From the NCBI GenBank assembly GCA_036521415.1, contig DATDHU010000107.1, positions 1 to 9,928 of the forward strand: DNA of 9,928 bases. The letters are read 5' to 3'. Position numbers and translations under genes: made by a program. The notes under the pieces are model-generated. The model did not search any database and was not told the origin of the DNA. It saw only the letters and a list, made by a program, of their open reading frames with translations. The stretch is from DASXMT01 sp036521415. Lineage in GTDB: Bacteria > Actinomycetota > Acidimicrobiia > Acidimicrobiales > RAAP-2. This document shows, piece by piece, positions 1 to 6,931 of the stretch (its first letter is position 1; every line of letters begins with the position of its first letter).

Positions 1-678
1 CATCTCGCCATCGACCCCGCCCACCGGGGAGGCGATCTCCGCACCACCCTCATCGCCGAGGCACTGGCACACACATCGGCACCGGTCCGCCTCTGGATCA
101 TGCTGGCCAGCCGCGACGACGACGAGGACGTGGCCCCGCTCGGGTTCCGACCCGAGCGCGACGTACTCCAGATGCGGGTCCCCCTGCCGTTGGCTGTCGA
201 CATCGTGGCCGCCACCCGGCCGGTCGAGACGCGATCCTTCGTGGTCGGCCAGGACGACGAGATGTGGCTCTCCGTCAACAATCGCGCCTTCGCCGGCCAT
301 CCAGAGCAGGGCAACTGGACGCTGGAGAAACTGCGCGACCGGGAACAATTGGAGTGGTTCGATCCCCACGGGTTCTTGCTGGCCCCGGACCCGAACACCG
401 AAGGGCGGGGACTCATCGGCTCGTGCTGGACCAAAGTCCACCGGCATCACACTCCGGTCCTGGGAGAGATCTACGTCATCTCGGTGGACCCCGCCCGGCA
501 CGGCCAAGGCTGGGGGCGAGCGCTGACCGTCGCCGGCCTGCAGTGGCTCTCGGGGCAGGGGCTGTCGGTCGGCATGCTCTACACGGACGCATCCAACACG
601 ACGGCCGTGGCCCTCTACGGATCGTTGGGCTTCACCGTCGACCACATTGACCGGTCATACCTCCGATCCGCCAGCTGA
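1..678 (+). CDS. mshD: Mycothiol synthase (tandem GNAT acetyltransferase), 5'-truncated
   Basis: The reading frame is open to the left edge, so the N-terminus lies outside the window; 225 residues remain of a family usually near 300. MshD transfers acetyl from acetyl-CoA to Cys-GlcN-Ins, the last step of mycothiol synthesis in the cytosol. Two GNAT halves are visible. The end of the N-terminal half has a degenerate acetyl-CoA loop (HRGGDLR, residues 8-14) and closes with LGFRPERDVLQMR. The C-terminal half carries the MshD-typical HPEQGNW (about 100-106), the acetyl-CoA loop RHGQGWG (about 166-172) after GEIYVISVDP, then LYTDASN and ALYGSLGF near the end. The HPEQGNW block together with the tandem layout separates it from generic GNAT enzymes. 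The Met codon at 100 is internal and not the start. It converges on the metal transporter gene, with a 12-base gap. Confidence 0.9.
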   Translation, partial: HLAIDPAHRGGDLRTTLIAEALAHTSAPVRLWIMLASRDDDEDVAPLGFRPERDVLQMRVPLPLAVDIVAATRPVETRSFVVGQDDEMWLSVNNRAFAGHPEQGNWTLEKLRDREQLEWFDPHGFLLAPDPNTEGRGLIGSCWTKVHRHHTPVLGEIYVISVDPARHGQGWGRALTVAGLQWLSGQGLSVGMLYTDASNTTAVALYGSLGFTVDHIDRSYLRSAS

Positions 679-694
679 TCGTCGTGCCGATCAG
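675..694. terminator. Hairpin holding both convergent stop codons (possible bidirectional terminator)
   Basis: CTGATCG at 675-681 pairs perfectly with CGATCAG at 688-694 around the 6-base loop TCGTGC. The mshD stop (TGA, 676-678) lies in one arm and the stop of the opposite gene (TCA on this strand, 691-693) in the other. The symmetry means either transcript could form it. No T-tract follows on either side, so intrinsic termination is unproven. Confidence 0.4.
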
Positions 695-1401
695 GCGGTC
701 CCGATACCGGTCCCGATAGCCCGGCCCACCCCAAAGGTGACGCCGGAAGCCACCGCCGTGATGACGAGTTGCCGGAGGGCGGATCGCACGTAGGAACGTT
801 CGGTATAGGCCGCCAACACCGCGCCCACGGCAATGGAGGCCAAGGCCCCCAGCACGATCGAGCCGACGATGGCGGCGGTGCCACTGGTGATGAGCCAGGG
901 CAGCAGTGGGATGAATGCGCCCAGGGCGAAGGTGAAGAACGAAGCCAGCGCCGCCTGGATCGGCGAGCCCAACTGCTCGGGGTCGATACCCAACTCCTCG
1001 CGGGCGTGGGTCTCGAGCGCCAGCTGCGGGTCCGCCATGACCTCGTTCGCCATGTCGGAGGCCACGGTCGGGTCGATGCCCCGTTTCACATACATCCCGC
1101 GCAATTCTTTGGTCTCCCCTTCGGGGCTCTTCTTCAGCGCCTTGCGCTCCACGTCGATCTCTCGCTCGAGCAACTCGCGTTGGGCACTCATGGAGAGGTA
1201 CTCCCCCGCCGCCATGGAGAAGGATCCAGCCACCAGCCCGGCCACGCCGGCCAGGCGGACGATCCCGGGGCCCGGACTGGCTCCGGCGATGCCCAGGACC
1301 AGCGACACGTTGGTGACCAGCCCGTCGCTGACCCCGAAGATGGCGGCGCGAGCACCGCCACCCCGTATGTCCCGGTGCTGATGGAGGGGATCGTCTTCCA
1401 C
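691..1401 (-). CDS. VIT1/CCC1-family iron/manganese transporter
   Basis: A 236-residue membrane protein of the vacuolar iron transporter (VIT1/CCC1, DUF125) family, whose members move Fe2+ or Mn2+ across membranes. The first membrane segment, ARAAIFGVSDGLVTNVSLV (about 18-36), carries the conserved Asp. The second runs to AGEYLSMSAQRE (about 66-76), the family hallmark. An acidic, Glu/Lys-rich cytosolic section follows (about 77-146), corresponding to the helical metal-binding domain. Three more membrane segments lie at about 147-171, 176-198 and 210-230, giving the usual five. The frame stays open upstream to 1632, but the start is placed at GTG 1401: the family begins here, the upstream extension is low-complexity, and a TACGCT box sits exactly 7 nt before this GTG, as in leaderless actinobacterial genes. 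Metal specificity cannot be told from sequence. Confidence 0.85.
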   Translation of the reverse strand: MEDDPLHQHRDIRGGGARAAIFGVSDGLVTNVSLVLGIAGASPGPGIVRLAGVAGLVAGSFSMAAGEYLSMSAQRELLEREIDVERKALKKSPEGETKELRGMYVKRGIDPTVASDMANEVMADPQLALETHAREELGIDPEQLGSPIQAALASFFTFALGAFIPLLPWLITSGTAAIVGSIVLGALASIAVGAVLAAYTERSYVRSALRQLVITAVASGVTFGVGRAIGTGIGTA

Positions 1402-1408
1402 TCGGATC

Positions 1409-1414
1409 AGCGTA
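1409..1414 (-). promoter_or_regulatory. Leaderless -10 box of the metal transporter gene
   Basis: On the minus strand TACGCT fits the actinobacterial TANNNT -10 motif. It is followed by 7 nt (GATCCGA) and the GTG at 1401, so transcription would begin at or next to the start codon. No Shine-Dalgarno sequence precedes this GTG. A CTGACC that could act as a -35 element lies at 1440-1435, but 20 nt away, which is long. Confidence 0.5.
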
Positions 1415-1422
1415 GTGAAGGT

Positions 1423-1436
1423 CCCAGCGCGCTGGG
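1423..1436. promoter_or_regulatory. Perfect 14-bp palindrome in the transporter promoter (candidate operator)
   Basis: CCCAGCGCGCTGGG is its own reverse complement. It lies directly upstream of the TACGCT -10 box of the transporter gene, between it and a possible CTGACC -35. That is a classic operator position for a dimeric regulator. In a leaderless transcript it would lie outside the RNA, so a DNA-level role is more likely than an RNA hairpin. The regulator is not in this window. Confidence 0.4.
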
Positions 1437-1463
1437 TCAGCGTCGCATTCGAGGTCGACTCTT

Positions 1464-1539
1464 GGACTCCGGATTCCGGTTGCTGGATGCGCCTCCCGCC
1501 CGAGTCCCGGTCCTGAGTGCGAGTCCCGAATCCGGGTCC
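1464..1539. repeat. Imperfect inverted repeat with GTCCCG direct repeats in the divergent intergenic region
   Basis: The left arm GGACTCCGGATTCCGG (1464-1479) matches the reverse complement of the right arm (1525-1539, read as GGACCCGGATTCGGG) except for small offsets. GTCCCG occurs three times (1504, 1523, 1536). The segment lies between the two divergent promoters and has a low-complexity look. It could be a regulator-binding region or a leftover of repeat expansion; the sequence does not decide. Confidence 0.4.
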
Positions 1540-1569
1540 CGAGCCCCCAGTGCTGTCACAGCCCCGGCG

Positions 1570-1575
1570 TAGCGT
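1570..1575 (+). promoter_or_regulatory. Leaderless -10 box of the DUF222/HNH gene
   Basis: TAGCGT fits TANNNT and is followed by 7 nt (TGGCATC) and GTG at 1583, the same geometry as the divergent transporter promoter. No Shine-Dalgarno sequence precedes the GTG. No convincing -35 element is visible at 17-18 nt spacing. Confidence 0.5.
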
Positions 1576-1582
1576 TGGCATC

Positions 1583-2854
1583 GTGCCGGCAGCCTCAATG
1601 CACCACGAACTCGAAGGGGCAGTCCGCACCATTCAGCGGGTGGTGCGTTCGACGGTGCCGTCGTCGGTCTCGGGTGACGAAGCCCTCTCGTTGGTCGCCC
1701 TGCTGGGCGAAGCCGAGCGGGCGGTCGATTCTGGAATTGCGCTCTTCGCTCCCCGGGTCATCAACACCGGTTCCTTCACCAAGCGGGGATATGCGACGGC
1801 GCCGGACTGGCTGGGCGCAGTCTCGGGCTCACCCGCCGGTGCGGCTAAAGGCCGCCTGGTCGCGGCCGAGCGAGCGGCGGAGTCGCCCGAGTTGGCGGAA
1901 GCGGTGCGAAGCGGTGATCTCTCAGCCGCCCAGCTCAAGATCGTGACCGACGCCGCGGCGGTGGCTCCGCAGGCGGCAGCCACATTGCTCCCCCTGATCA
2001 AGGGAGGGGCCAGCCACCGGGAGCTCAGCGCCGCGGCCTCCCGCCAGCGCGCCGAGGCACGCTCTGCCGAGTGCGATCGGGCGCGGCGGGTCCGAGTTCA
2101 CGCCGGTCGGCACTTCCGCTGGCATCAGGACGAGAACGGTGGCATCCGGGGCGAATTCCTGTGTGATGAGGTGGTGTGGGCCAGGGTGTGCCCCCGCCTC
2201 GAAGCTGACGCCAAAGCGCGCTGGAAGGCCGCTGGGGCCGCCGGTGGCGAGTCCTTCGATGCCCATCGTCTCGACGCCTTCATTGACCTGATGGCCGGGA
2301 CACGGCCCGGGCCGGATCGTACGGGCGCTCGGGACCGGGCTGTCGTCATCATTGACGCCGAGGCACTCAAGCGAGGCACCGCCATAGGAGGCGAGCTGTG
2401 TGAGATAGAGGGCATCGGGCCGGTCAGCGTCGAAGCAGCCACCGAGCTCATCAGCGACGCCGGCCTGCAGTTCGTCGTCAAGGACGGGGTCGACATTGCC
2501 ACGGTCACCGGAACGACGCGAGCGGTTCGTGACCGGATCAACACCGCTCTCTTGGTGCGAGACCGCGCCTGCGTCGTGCCGGGGTGTGGCAAGCGATTCG
2601 GCATCGAGCGGGACCATTTCATGATCGACTTCGTCAAAGAGGGCCCGACCGAACTGGCCAATCTGGCCCGTTTGTGTGCCCCGCACCACGACATGAAGAC
2701 CAACGGCGGCTGGATGCTCGGCGGTGGCCCGGGACGATGGACGTGGGACCCGCCACTCAAACCCCCGAGTAAGGGCCGGCTGGACCGGGAACGAAGGTTG
2801 GCGTCGGAGAAAGCCAAGGCCCGGGCGAGACGAAACAAACCCTTGCAGAATTGA
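1583..2854 (+). CDS. DUF222 / HNH endonuclease domain protein (13E12-type family)
   Basis: 423 residues with a helical, Ala/Arg-rich N-terminal DUF222 region (to about 230) and a C-terminal HNH nuclease fold (about 326-378). The HNH part shows CVVPGCGKRF (a Cys pair at 330 and 335, likely structural), RDH (catalytic His about 344), ANLARLC with Asn near 360, and PHHDMKTNGGW with the final His pair at 368-369. A basic Lys/Arg-rich tail follows. This family is frequent and often multicopy in actinobacterial genomes; its biological role is poorly known, so nuclease activity is inferred from motifs only. The start is taken as GTG 1583 because of the leaderless -10 box; GTG/ATG codons upstream at 1517 and downstream at 1598 are in frame. 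The upstream extension is Pro/Arg low-complexity and overlaps the intergenic repeats. Confidence 0.85.
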   Translation: MPAASMHHELEGAVRTIQRVVRSTVPSSVSGDEALSLVALLGEAERAVDSGIALFAPRVINTGSFTKRGYATAPDWLGAVSGSPAGAAKGRLVAAERAAESPELAEAVRSGDLSAAQLKIVTDAAAVAPQAAATLLPLIKGGASHRELSAAASRQRAEARSAECDRARRVRVHAGRHFRWHQDENGGIRGEFLCDEVVWARVCPRLEADAKARWKAAGAAGGESFDAHRLDAFIDLMAGTRPGPDRTGARDRAVVIIDAEALKRGTAIGGELCEIEGIGPVSVEAATELISDAGLQFVVKDGVDIATVTGTTRAVRDRINTALLVRDRACVVPGCGKRFGIERDHFMIDFVKEGPTELANLARLCAPHHDMKTNGGWMLGGGPGRWTWDPPLKPPSKGRLDRERRLASEKAKARARRNKPLQN

Positions 2855-2856
2855 TC

Positions 2857-2902
2857 AAGGCCTGGCTGGGCCGCACACAGGGCGGATGAGGGCCAGCCTT
2901 TT
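2857..2902 (+). terminator. Possible weak intrinsic terminator after the HNH gene
   Basis: AAGGCCTGGC (2857-2866) can pair with GCCAGCCTT (2892-2900) as a 9-bp stem with one bulged C. The loop is about 25 nt, and the 3' side runs into TTTT (2899-2902). The position just after the stop codon fits, but the loop is long and the T-tract short. Confidence 0.3.
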
Positions 2903-2911
2903 CAGCAACGG

Positions 2912-2917
2912 TAGGGT
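2912..2917 (+). promoter_or_regulatory. Possible -10 box for the MaoC-menG-menF unit
   Basis: TAGGGT matches TANNNT 45 nt before the hydratase start, in the only intergenic gap ahead of this cluster (2855-2961). No good -35 box is seen at 17-18 nt. This is the best candidate in the gap, not a firm call. Confidence 0.25.
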
Positions 2918-2950
2918 GCGATGGCCCGGATATCCCCCCTTTACCCAGCG

Positions 2951-2955
2951 AGGAG
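2951..2955 (+). promoter_or_regulatory. Ribosome binding site of the MaoC-like gene
   Basis: AGGAG lies 6 nt before ATG 2962. It is the clearest Shine-Dalgarno sequence ahead of a gene in the window and fixes this start. Confidence 0.7.
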
Positions 2956-2961
2956 CGCACC

Positions 2962-3417
2962 ATGAGCACCATTGTCGACGGGGTCGACGCCTTCCACGAC
3001 CTGGTCGGGCAACAGCTCGGCTATACGGAGTGGCAGACCGTGACTCAGGAGCGGGTGAACCTGTTCGCCGACGCGACCGACGACCATCAGTGGATCCATG
3101 TGGACCCCGAACGGGCCAAGAGCGGGCCGTTCGGCGTTGCCATCGCCCACGGCTACCTGACCCTGTCCCTGGCGCCAGTGCTGTTGAACAAGGTCATCCG
3201 GGTCGACAACATGAAGTTCGGTGTCAACTACGGCGCCAACAAGGTCCGCTTCCCCTCGCCCGTCCCGGTCGGCAGCGACCTCCGCATGGGTGTCACCGTG
3301 GGCGGGGTCGACGACGTCGAGGGCGGCGTGCAGGTGACCTTCGATCTGGTCATGGAGGTCCGTGACGCGCCCAAGCCGGCCTGCGTGGCCCAAGTGGTCT
3401 ATCGCTACTACCGCTGA
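2962..3417 (+). CDS. MaoC-like (R)-hydratase domain protein
   Basis: A 151-residue single hot-dog domain of the MaoC/NodN-like dehydratase family. Family members hydrate trans-2-enoyl-CoA to (R)-3-hydroxyacyl-CoA. The hydratase-2 motif is complete: FADATDDHQWIHVDPERAKS with the catalytic Asp/His pair D41 and H46, followed by GVAIAHGYLTLSL (about 58-70). The length and the C-terminal end VAQVVYRYY match stand-alone actinobacterial members. It has a good ribosome binding site and is followed after only 2 nt by menG, so it probably leads that operon. The substrate is not evident; a fatty-acid or side-chain CoA ester is plausible, and a direct role in menaquinone synthesis is not established by this neighbourhood alone. 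Confidence 0.85.
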   Translation: MSTIVDGVDAFHDLVGQQLGYTEWQTVTQERVNLFADATDDHQWIHVDPERAKSGPFGVAIAHGYLTLSLAPVLLNKVIRVDNMKFGVNYGANKVRFPSPVPVGSDLRMGVTVGGVDDVEGGVQVTFDLVMEVRDAPKPACVAQVVYRYYR

Positions 3418-3419
3418 GC

Positions 3420-4124
3420 GTGACGGCGACGCCCTTGCCCCAGGGCGAGGAAAAGACGGCCCGCGTCCGCTCCATGTTCGACGCCATCGCCCCTCGCTAC
3501 GACCTGGTCAATCGCCTGATGACGTTCGGGCTCGACCGGTCGTGGCGGCGGACCACCGTCGGTGCACTGGGCCTGCCGGCCAACTCCCTCGTGCTGGACG
3601 TGGCGTGCGGCACGGGTGACCTGACCAGGCTGGCCATGAGCCAGGGCCACCGGGTCATCGGGGTCGACCTCAGCGCTGGCATGCTGGCCGCCAACGGTAC
3701 GGGTGCTCCCCTGGTCCAGGCCGACTGCAGCCAACTCCCGTTTCCCGACAGCACGTTCGACGGGTTGGTATGCGGCTACGCGCTGCGCAACTTCTCCGAT
3801 CTGGCGGGCGCCCTGGCCGAAACGGCGCGGGTCCTCCGACCCGGGGGACGGGTGGCCATGCTCGAAATCGATAAGCCGGCCTCGCCCGTGTTGCGGGCGG
3901 GCTATCACGTCTGGTTCGAAAAAGTCGTTCCGGTCCTCGGAGGCGCGTTGTCGGATCGCCAGGCCTACGAGTACCTCCCGCGCTCGACGGCGTACCTGCC
4001 AGCTGCACACGAGCTGCGTCACCTGCTCATCGGGGCGGGCTATTCGGCCGTCGGCATCCGCCCATTGGCCGGAGGCCTGAGCCAGCTCCTGATCGCCACC
4101 CGCCGCGGACTGCCGGTCGGATGA
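3420..4124 (+). CDS. menG: Demethylmenaquinone methyltransferase (UbiE/MenG family)
   Basis: A 234-residue class I SAM-dependent methyltransferase that C-methylates demethylmenaquinone, the final step of menaquinone synthesis. The N-terminal block FDAIAPRYDLVNRLMTFGLDRSWR (20-43) corresponds to UbiE signature 1, with Thr and Asp in place of the usual Ser and His. The SAM loop is VLDVACGTGDL (58-68), the acidic ribose contact GVDLS (81-85), and QADCSQLPFPDSTFDGL (100-116) follows. RVLRPGGRVAMLEIDKP (137-153) is the second signature, with the common ...LEFS... varied to LEID. The late block SDRQAYEYLPRSTAYLP (178-194) is typical of UbiE/MenG rather than generic methyltransferases. The start is GTG, 2 nt after the MaoC-like stop and with no Shine-Dalgarno, so translation is probably coupled. 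Its stop overlaps menF by 4 bases, which strengthens the menaquinone assignment. Confidence 0.9.
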   Translation: MTATPLPQGEEKTARVRSMFDAIAPRYDLVNRLMTFGLDRSWRRTTVGALGLPANSLVLDVACGTGDLTRLAMSQGHRVIGVDLSAGMLAANGTGAPLVQADCSQLPFPDSTFDGLVCGYALRNFSDLAGALAETARVLRPGGRVAMLEIDKPASPVLRAGYHVWFEKVVPVLGGALSDRQAYEYLPRSTAYLPAAHELRHLLIGAGYSAVGIRPLAGGLSQLLIATRRGLPVG

Positions 4125-5416
4125 CCGCCGCTCCGGACCTTCACGCGCGGACGGTGCCCCTGGAGTACGGTCCCGATGCCCTGCAGTTCGACGGGAGCCC
4201 GACCGTCCTGTTCGATCGGCCCGGTTTGACGTTGGTCGGCTGGGGAACCGCAGCCCTGGTCCGAACGCACGAGGCGACGGCGTTGCTGGCCGCCATTCCT
4301 TGCGACGATGCCGTGTCCCGGACCGGGTCGGGCGTGGTGGCTCTCGGGGCACTCCCCTTCGACCGGATGTTGGAAGGCCACTTGATCATCCCCCGCTTCA
4401 CGATGGGTATCGGTCGGGATGCCGACGGGGAGACTCACCGCTGGGCCACCGCGATCGGCCCGACCGATCAGCCGCTGCCCACCACCGACGAGCTCTTCGA
4501 TTCGGTCATCTGGCAGTACGGCACCTCGCCCGACGGGAGTCAGCTGGCCGATGTGCACATCAGCGCCTTGGAGACCCCGCTGCCGACCGCCGACCACGCC
4601 GCCATGGTCCAACGAGCGGCAGACATCATGCGGGCGCCCGGAGCAGAGTTGCGAAAGGTCGTCCTGTCCCGAACCGTCACGGCCCATCTCGACGGACCGC
4701 TTCCCCTCTCCTCGGTGTTGCGCCGACTGCGGTCCCACGAGCCCAACTGCACGATCTTCTCCCTCCCGGTACCCGAGGGCACCTTCTTCGGCGCCTCGCC
4801 CGAGCTCCTGATCGCCCGATCCGGGCGCCACATCAGCTGTCACCCGCTGGCCGGCACCATCGCCCGCGGTGACACCGCCCGGTCCGATGCTGACGCCCAG
4901 GGACGATTGGCGGCGTCACCCAAAGATCAGGCCGAGCATCGATACGTCGTCGACGGCATCGCCGAGACTCTGCGGCCGCTCTGCGACTCCCTGGCCGTTC
5001 CGACGTCGCCCACGCTGGTGACCTTTCGCGACGTGGCCCATTTGGGCACCCGCATCGAGGGAGAGCTCAGCGAACCCGCCCCGGCCATCCTCGAGCTCCT
5101 CCACCGGCTGCATCCGACCCCGGCGGTGGGTGGCACGCCACGGGATCTGGCCTTGCGCACCATGGCCGCGCTCGAGCCGGTGCCGCGCGGACACTGGGCC
5201 GGACCGATCGGCTGGGCCGACGCCCACGGTGACGGTGAATGGATGATCGGCATCCGCAGTGCCCGACTGCACCCCGACGGGGCCACCGTCACGCTGCACG
5301 CGGGATCGGGGGTGTTGGCGGACTCAGACCCCGACGCCGAAGCGGACGAGGTCAACGTCAAGCTGGGGTCCGTCCTCGAATCGGTGGTGCCCGGTGGCTC
5401 AGTGTGCCTGCGGTAG
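4121..5416 (+). CDS. menF: Isochorismate synthase
   Basis: A 431-residue chorismate-utilising enzyme (MenF/EntC/DhbC) converting chorismate to isochorismate, the first dedicated step of classical menaquinone synthesis. The chorismate-binding domain occupies about 155-425. It contains LRKVVLSR with the likely general base K179, FFGASPELL with the likely general acid E228, HPLAGTIARG (241-250), SPKDQAEHRYVVDGI (266-280), HLGTRIEG (307-314), LHPTPAVGGTP (330-340), GHWAGPIGW (357-365) and GSGVLADSDPDAEADEVNVK (395-414). The N-terminal part is variable, as usual. EntC, DhbC or salicylate-pathway versions share these motifs; menF is preferred because it overlaps menG by ATGA (4121-4124) and no siderophore genes are nearby. 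The last 18 bp overlap the end of the histidine kinase gene on the other strand. Confidence 0.9.
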   Translation: MTAAPDLHARTVPLEYGPDALQFDGSPTVLFDRPGLTLVGWGTAALVRTHEATALLAAIPCDDAVSRTGSGVVALGALPFDRMLEGHLIIPRFTMGIGRDADGETHRWATAIGPTDQPLPTTDELFDSVIWQYGTSPDGSQLADVHISALETPLPTADHAAMVQRAADIMRAPGAELRKVVLSRTVTAHLDGPLPLSSVLRRLRSHEPNCTIFSLPVPEGTFFGASPELLIARSGRHISCHPLAGTIARGDTARSDADAQGRLAASPKDQAEHRYVVDGIAETLRPLCDSLAVPTSPTLVTFRDVAHLGTRIEGELSEPAPAILELLHRLHPTPAVGGTPRDLALRTMAALEPVPRGHWAGPIGWADAHGDGEWMIGIRSARLHPDGATVTLHAGSGVLADSDPDAEADEVNVKLGSVLESVVPGGSVCLR

Positions 5417-6931
5417 GCGGACCCGTTGGGCGGGCGTGGTCGAGGTGGGTGCCGCGGGTCCGGAGGACGCCGGCGTCGGGCTGAGCGGCAACGCGACCAC
5501 GAACGACGCCCCGCCGGCGGGTGAGGGCTCGACCCGGGCCGAACCGTCCAAGGCCTCGGCGATGGCTCGCACGATGGCCAGGCCGAGGCCCGTACCGGCG
5601 CCGGCGCGCGCCGGATCGCCCCGGTAGAAGCGATCGAAGATCCTGGCGGCTTGCAGCGAGTCGATGCCCGGTCCGGAATCGCTGACCCGGAGGAAACCCA
5701 TGGCGTCGCCGGCCTTGCCCTCGACCCCGACCGAGACCGTCACGGTGGTGCCGGCGGGCGTGTGGGCCAACGCGTTGCGCACCAGATTGTGGGCGACCTG
5801 GGCCAGGCGTTCGGGATCTCCCAGGACCATCACCGGTGCAGCCCCGAGGTCGAGCGAGAGCAGGTGGTCGTGAACGAGCGCGTCGGTGTCTTCGACGACG
5901 TCGGCGCAAAGGCGACCCAGATCGACCGGCTCCGCCCGGAGCGGCCGGCCCCGGTCAAGCTCGGCCAACAAAAGGAGGTCTTCGACCAGACCTCCCATCC
6001 GGGTGGCCTCGTCCTCGATCCGCAGCAGCGCCCTACCGCGACTGGCTTCGTCCGAGAAGCCACCGCGTCGGAGCAATTCGGCGTAGCCCCGGATCGACGT
6101 CAGCGGCGTACGAAGTTCATGCGAGGCGTCGGCCACGAATTGGCGGAGCCTCTCCTCGGAAGCCGACTTGACGTCGAACGCACCCTCGATCTGCGTCAGC
6201 ATCTCGTTGAGGGCCACACCGAGGCGACCCACTTCGGTGTCGGTCGACCCCTCGGGCACCCGGCGGGCCAGGTCCCCCGAGGCGATGGCGTCGGCCGTCT
6301 GGGCCATGTCGGCCAGCGGGCGCAGGCCTCGGCGCACCAGCCAGAGGGCGAGCACGCCCATCGACACCACCACGGCCAGGCTGGCCAGCAACTCGATGCG
6401 GCGCAGCGATCCGAGGGTGTCGTTGGTCGGGTTCAGGGACAGGGCTGCGATCAAGGTGCCCTGGGGCACCGCCTCGGCCACCGCTCGGTACTGCCCGTCC
6501 GGATCGCCCTGGCCGCCGACGACGACGGCGGCGGGGTCGGGTCTGTACGTGCCGGCGTGGCGGCCGAAATGCGGGTTGGTGAGCGGGACGGGCCCTTCCA
6601 CCGGGATGGTGGACAATAGCGTTGGCTTGGGATCGGGTCGGTCGGGCGAGCCCGAAGGGCGGCTCAAGATCGTCCGCCCCCGCGCATCGACGACCAGGAG
6701 GTAGAGATCCGGTGAGACCCGGTGAGAAAGATACGACGCCGTCACCGGTTTGTGGTGGGCGGCGGCATCACTCAAGTAGTCAGCCGCCACCAATTCGGAT
6801 GAGGAGAGTTCGGCGTCCGCCCGACCGTAGAGGAAGGACCTGACCGAGGCGTACGTGACGAAGTCGGCCACTCCGAGACCGACGACCAGCAGGATGGCCA
6901 TGACCGCCACCAGCCGCCGGTGCAGGTTCAC
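5399..6931 (-). CDS. Two-component sensor histidine kinase
   Basis: A 510-residue membrane kinase, likely partner of the response regulator just upstream. Domains in order: transmembrane helix (about 7-27), extracytoplasmic sensor region (about 30-178), second helix (about 181-199), HAMP (about 200-253), HisKA with ASHELRTPLTSIRGY (269-283; phospho-acceptor H271), and HATPase with the N box HNLVRNALAHTP (381-392), DSGPGID (418-424), FDRFYRG (432-438) and GTGLGLAIV (446-454). A Pro/Ser/Thr-rich tail ends the protein. The start is GTG, overlapping the regulator stop as GTGA (6928-6931), so translation is coupled. The layout is like EnvZ/MprB-type actinobacterial kinases. The sensed signal is unknown; the sensor region has no domain I recognise. 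Its end overlaps menF, so there is no room for a terminator between the two. Confidence 0.92.
   Translation of the reverse strand: MNLHRRLVAVMAILLVVGLGVADFVTYASVRSFLYGRADAELSSSELVAADYLSDAAAHHKPVTASYLSHRVSPDLYLLVVDARGRTILSRPSGSPDRPDPKPTLLSTIPVEGPVPLTNPHFGRHAGTYRPDPAAVVVGGQGDPDGQYRAVAEAVPQGTLIAALSLNPTNDTLGSLRRIELLASLAVVVSMGVLALWLVRRGLRPLADMAQTADAIASGDLARRVPEGSTDTEVGRLGVALNEMLTQIEGAFDVKSASEERLRQFVADASHELRTPLTSIRGYAELLRRGGFSDEASRGRALLRIEDEATRMGGLVEDLLLLAELDRGRPLRAEPVDLGRLCADVVEDTDALVHDHLLSLDLGAAPVMVLGDPERLAQVAHNLVRNALAHTPAGTTVTVSVGVEGKAGDAMGFLRVSDSGPGIDSLQAARIFDRFYRGDPARAGAGTGLGLAIVRAIAEALDGSARVEPSPAGGASFVVALPLSPTPASSGPAAPTSTTPAQRVRLPQAH

Noticed and set aside
1402..1632. N-terminal extension of the metal transporter frame up to 1632
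   Set aside because: The extension is Gly/Ser/Thr-rich low complexity, overlaps the HNH gene and intergenic repeats, lacks family similarity, and the leaderless box points to GTG 1401.
2606..2720. HNH motif as sign of a homing intron or mobile element
   Set aside because: The DUF222 plus HNH architecture is a common free-standing actinobacterial family; no intron structure, terminal repeats or interrupted host gene is seen here.
3408..4352. Minus-strand open frame opposite menG and early menF
   Set aside because: Arg/Gly/Pro-rich translation without domains; the plus-strand genes are complete and recognisable.
5651..6619. Plus-strand open frame opposite the histidine kinase
   Set aside because: No motif is seen, and it lies wholly across the kinase core, whose H, N and G boxes are intact on the other strand.
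6709..6727. Direct repeat CCGGTGAGA with 10-bp period
   Set aside because: Only two copies inside the kinase sensor-region coding sequence; a short chance repeat explains it.
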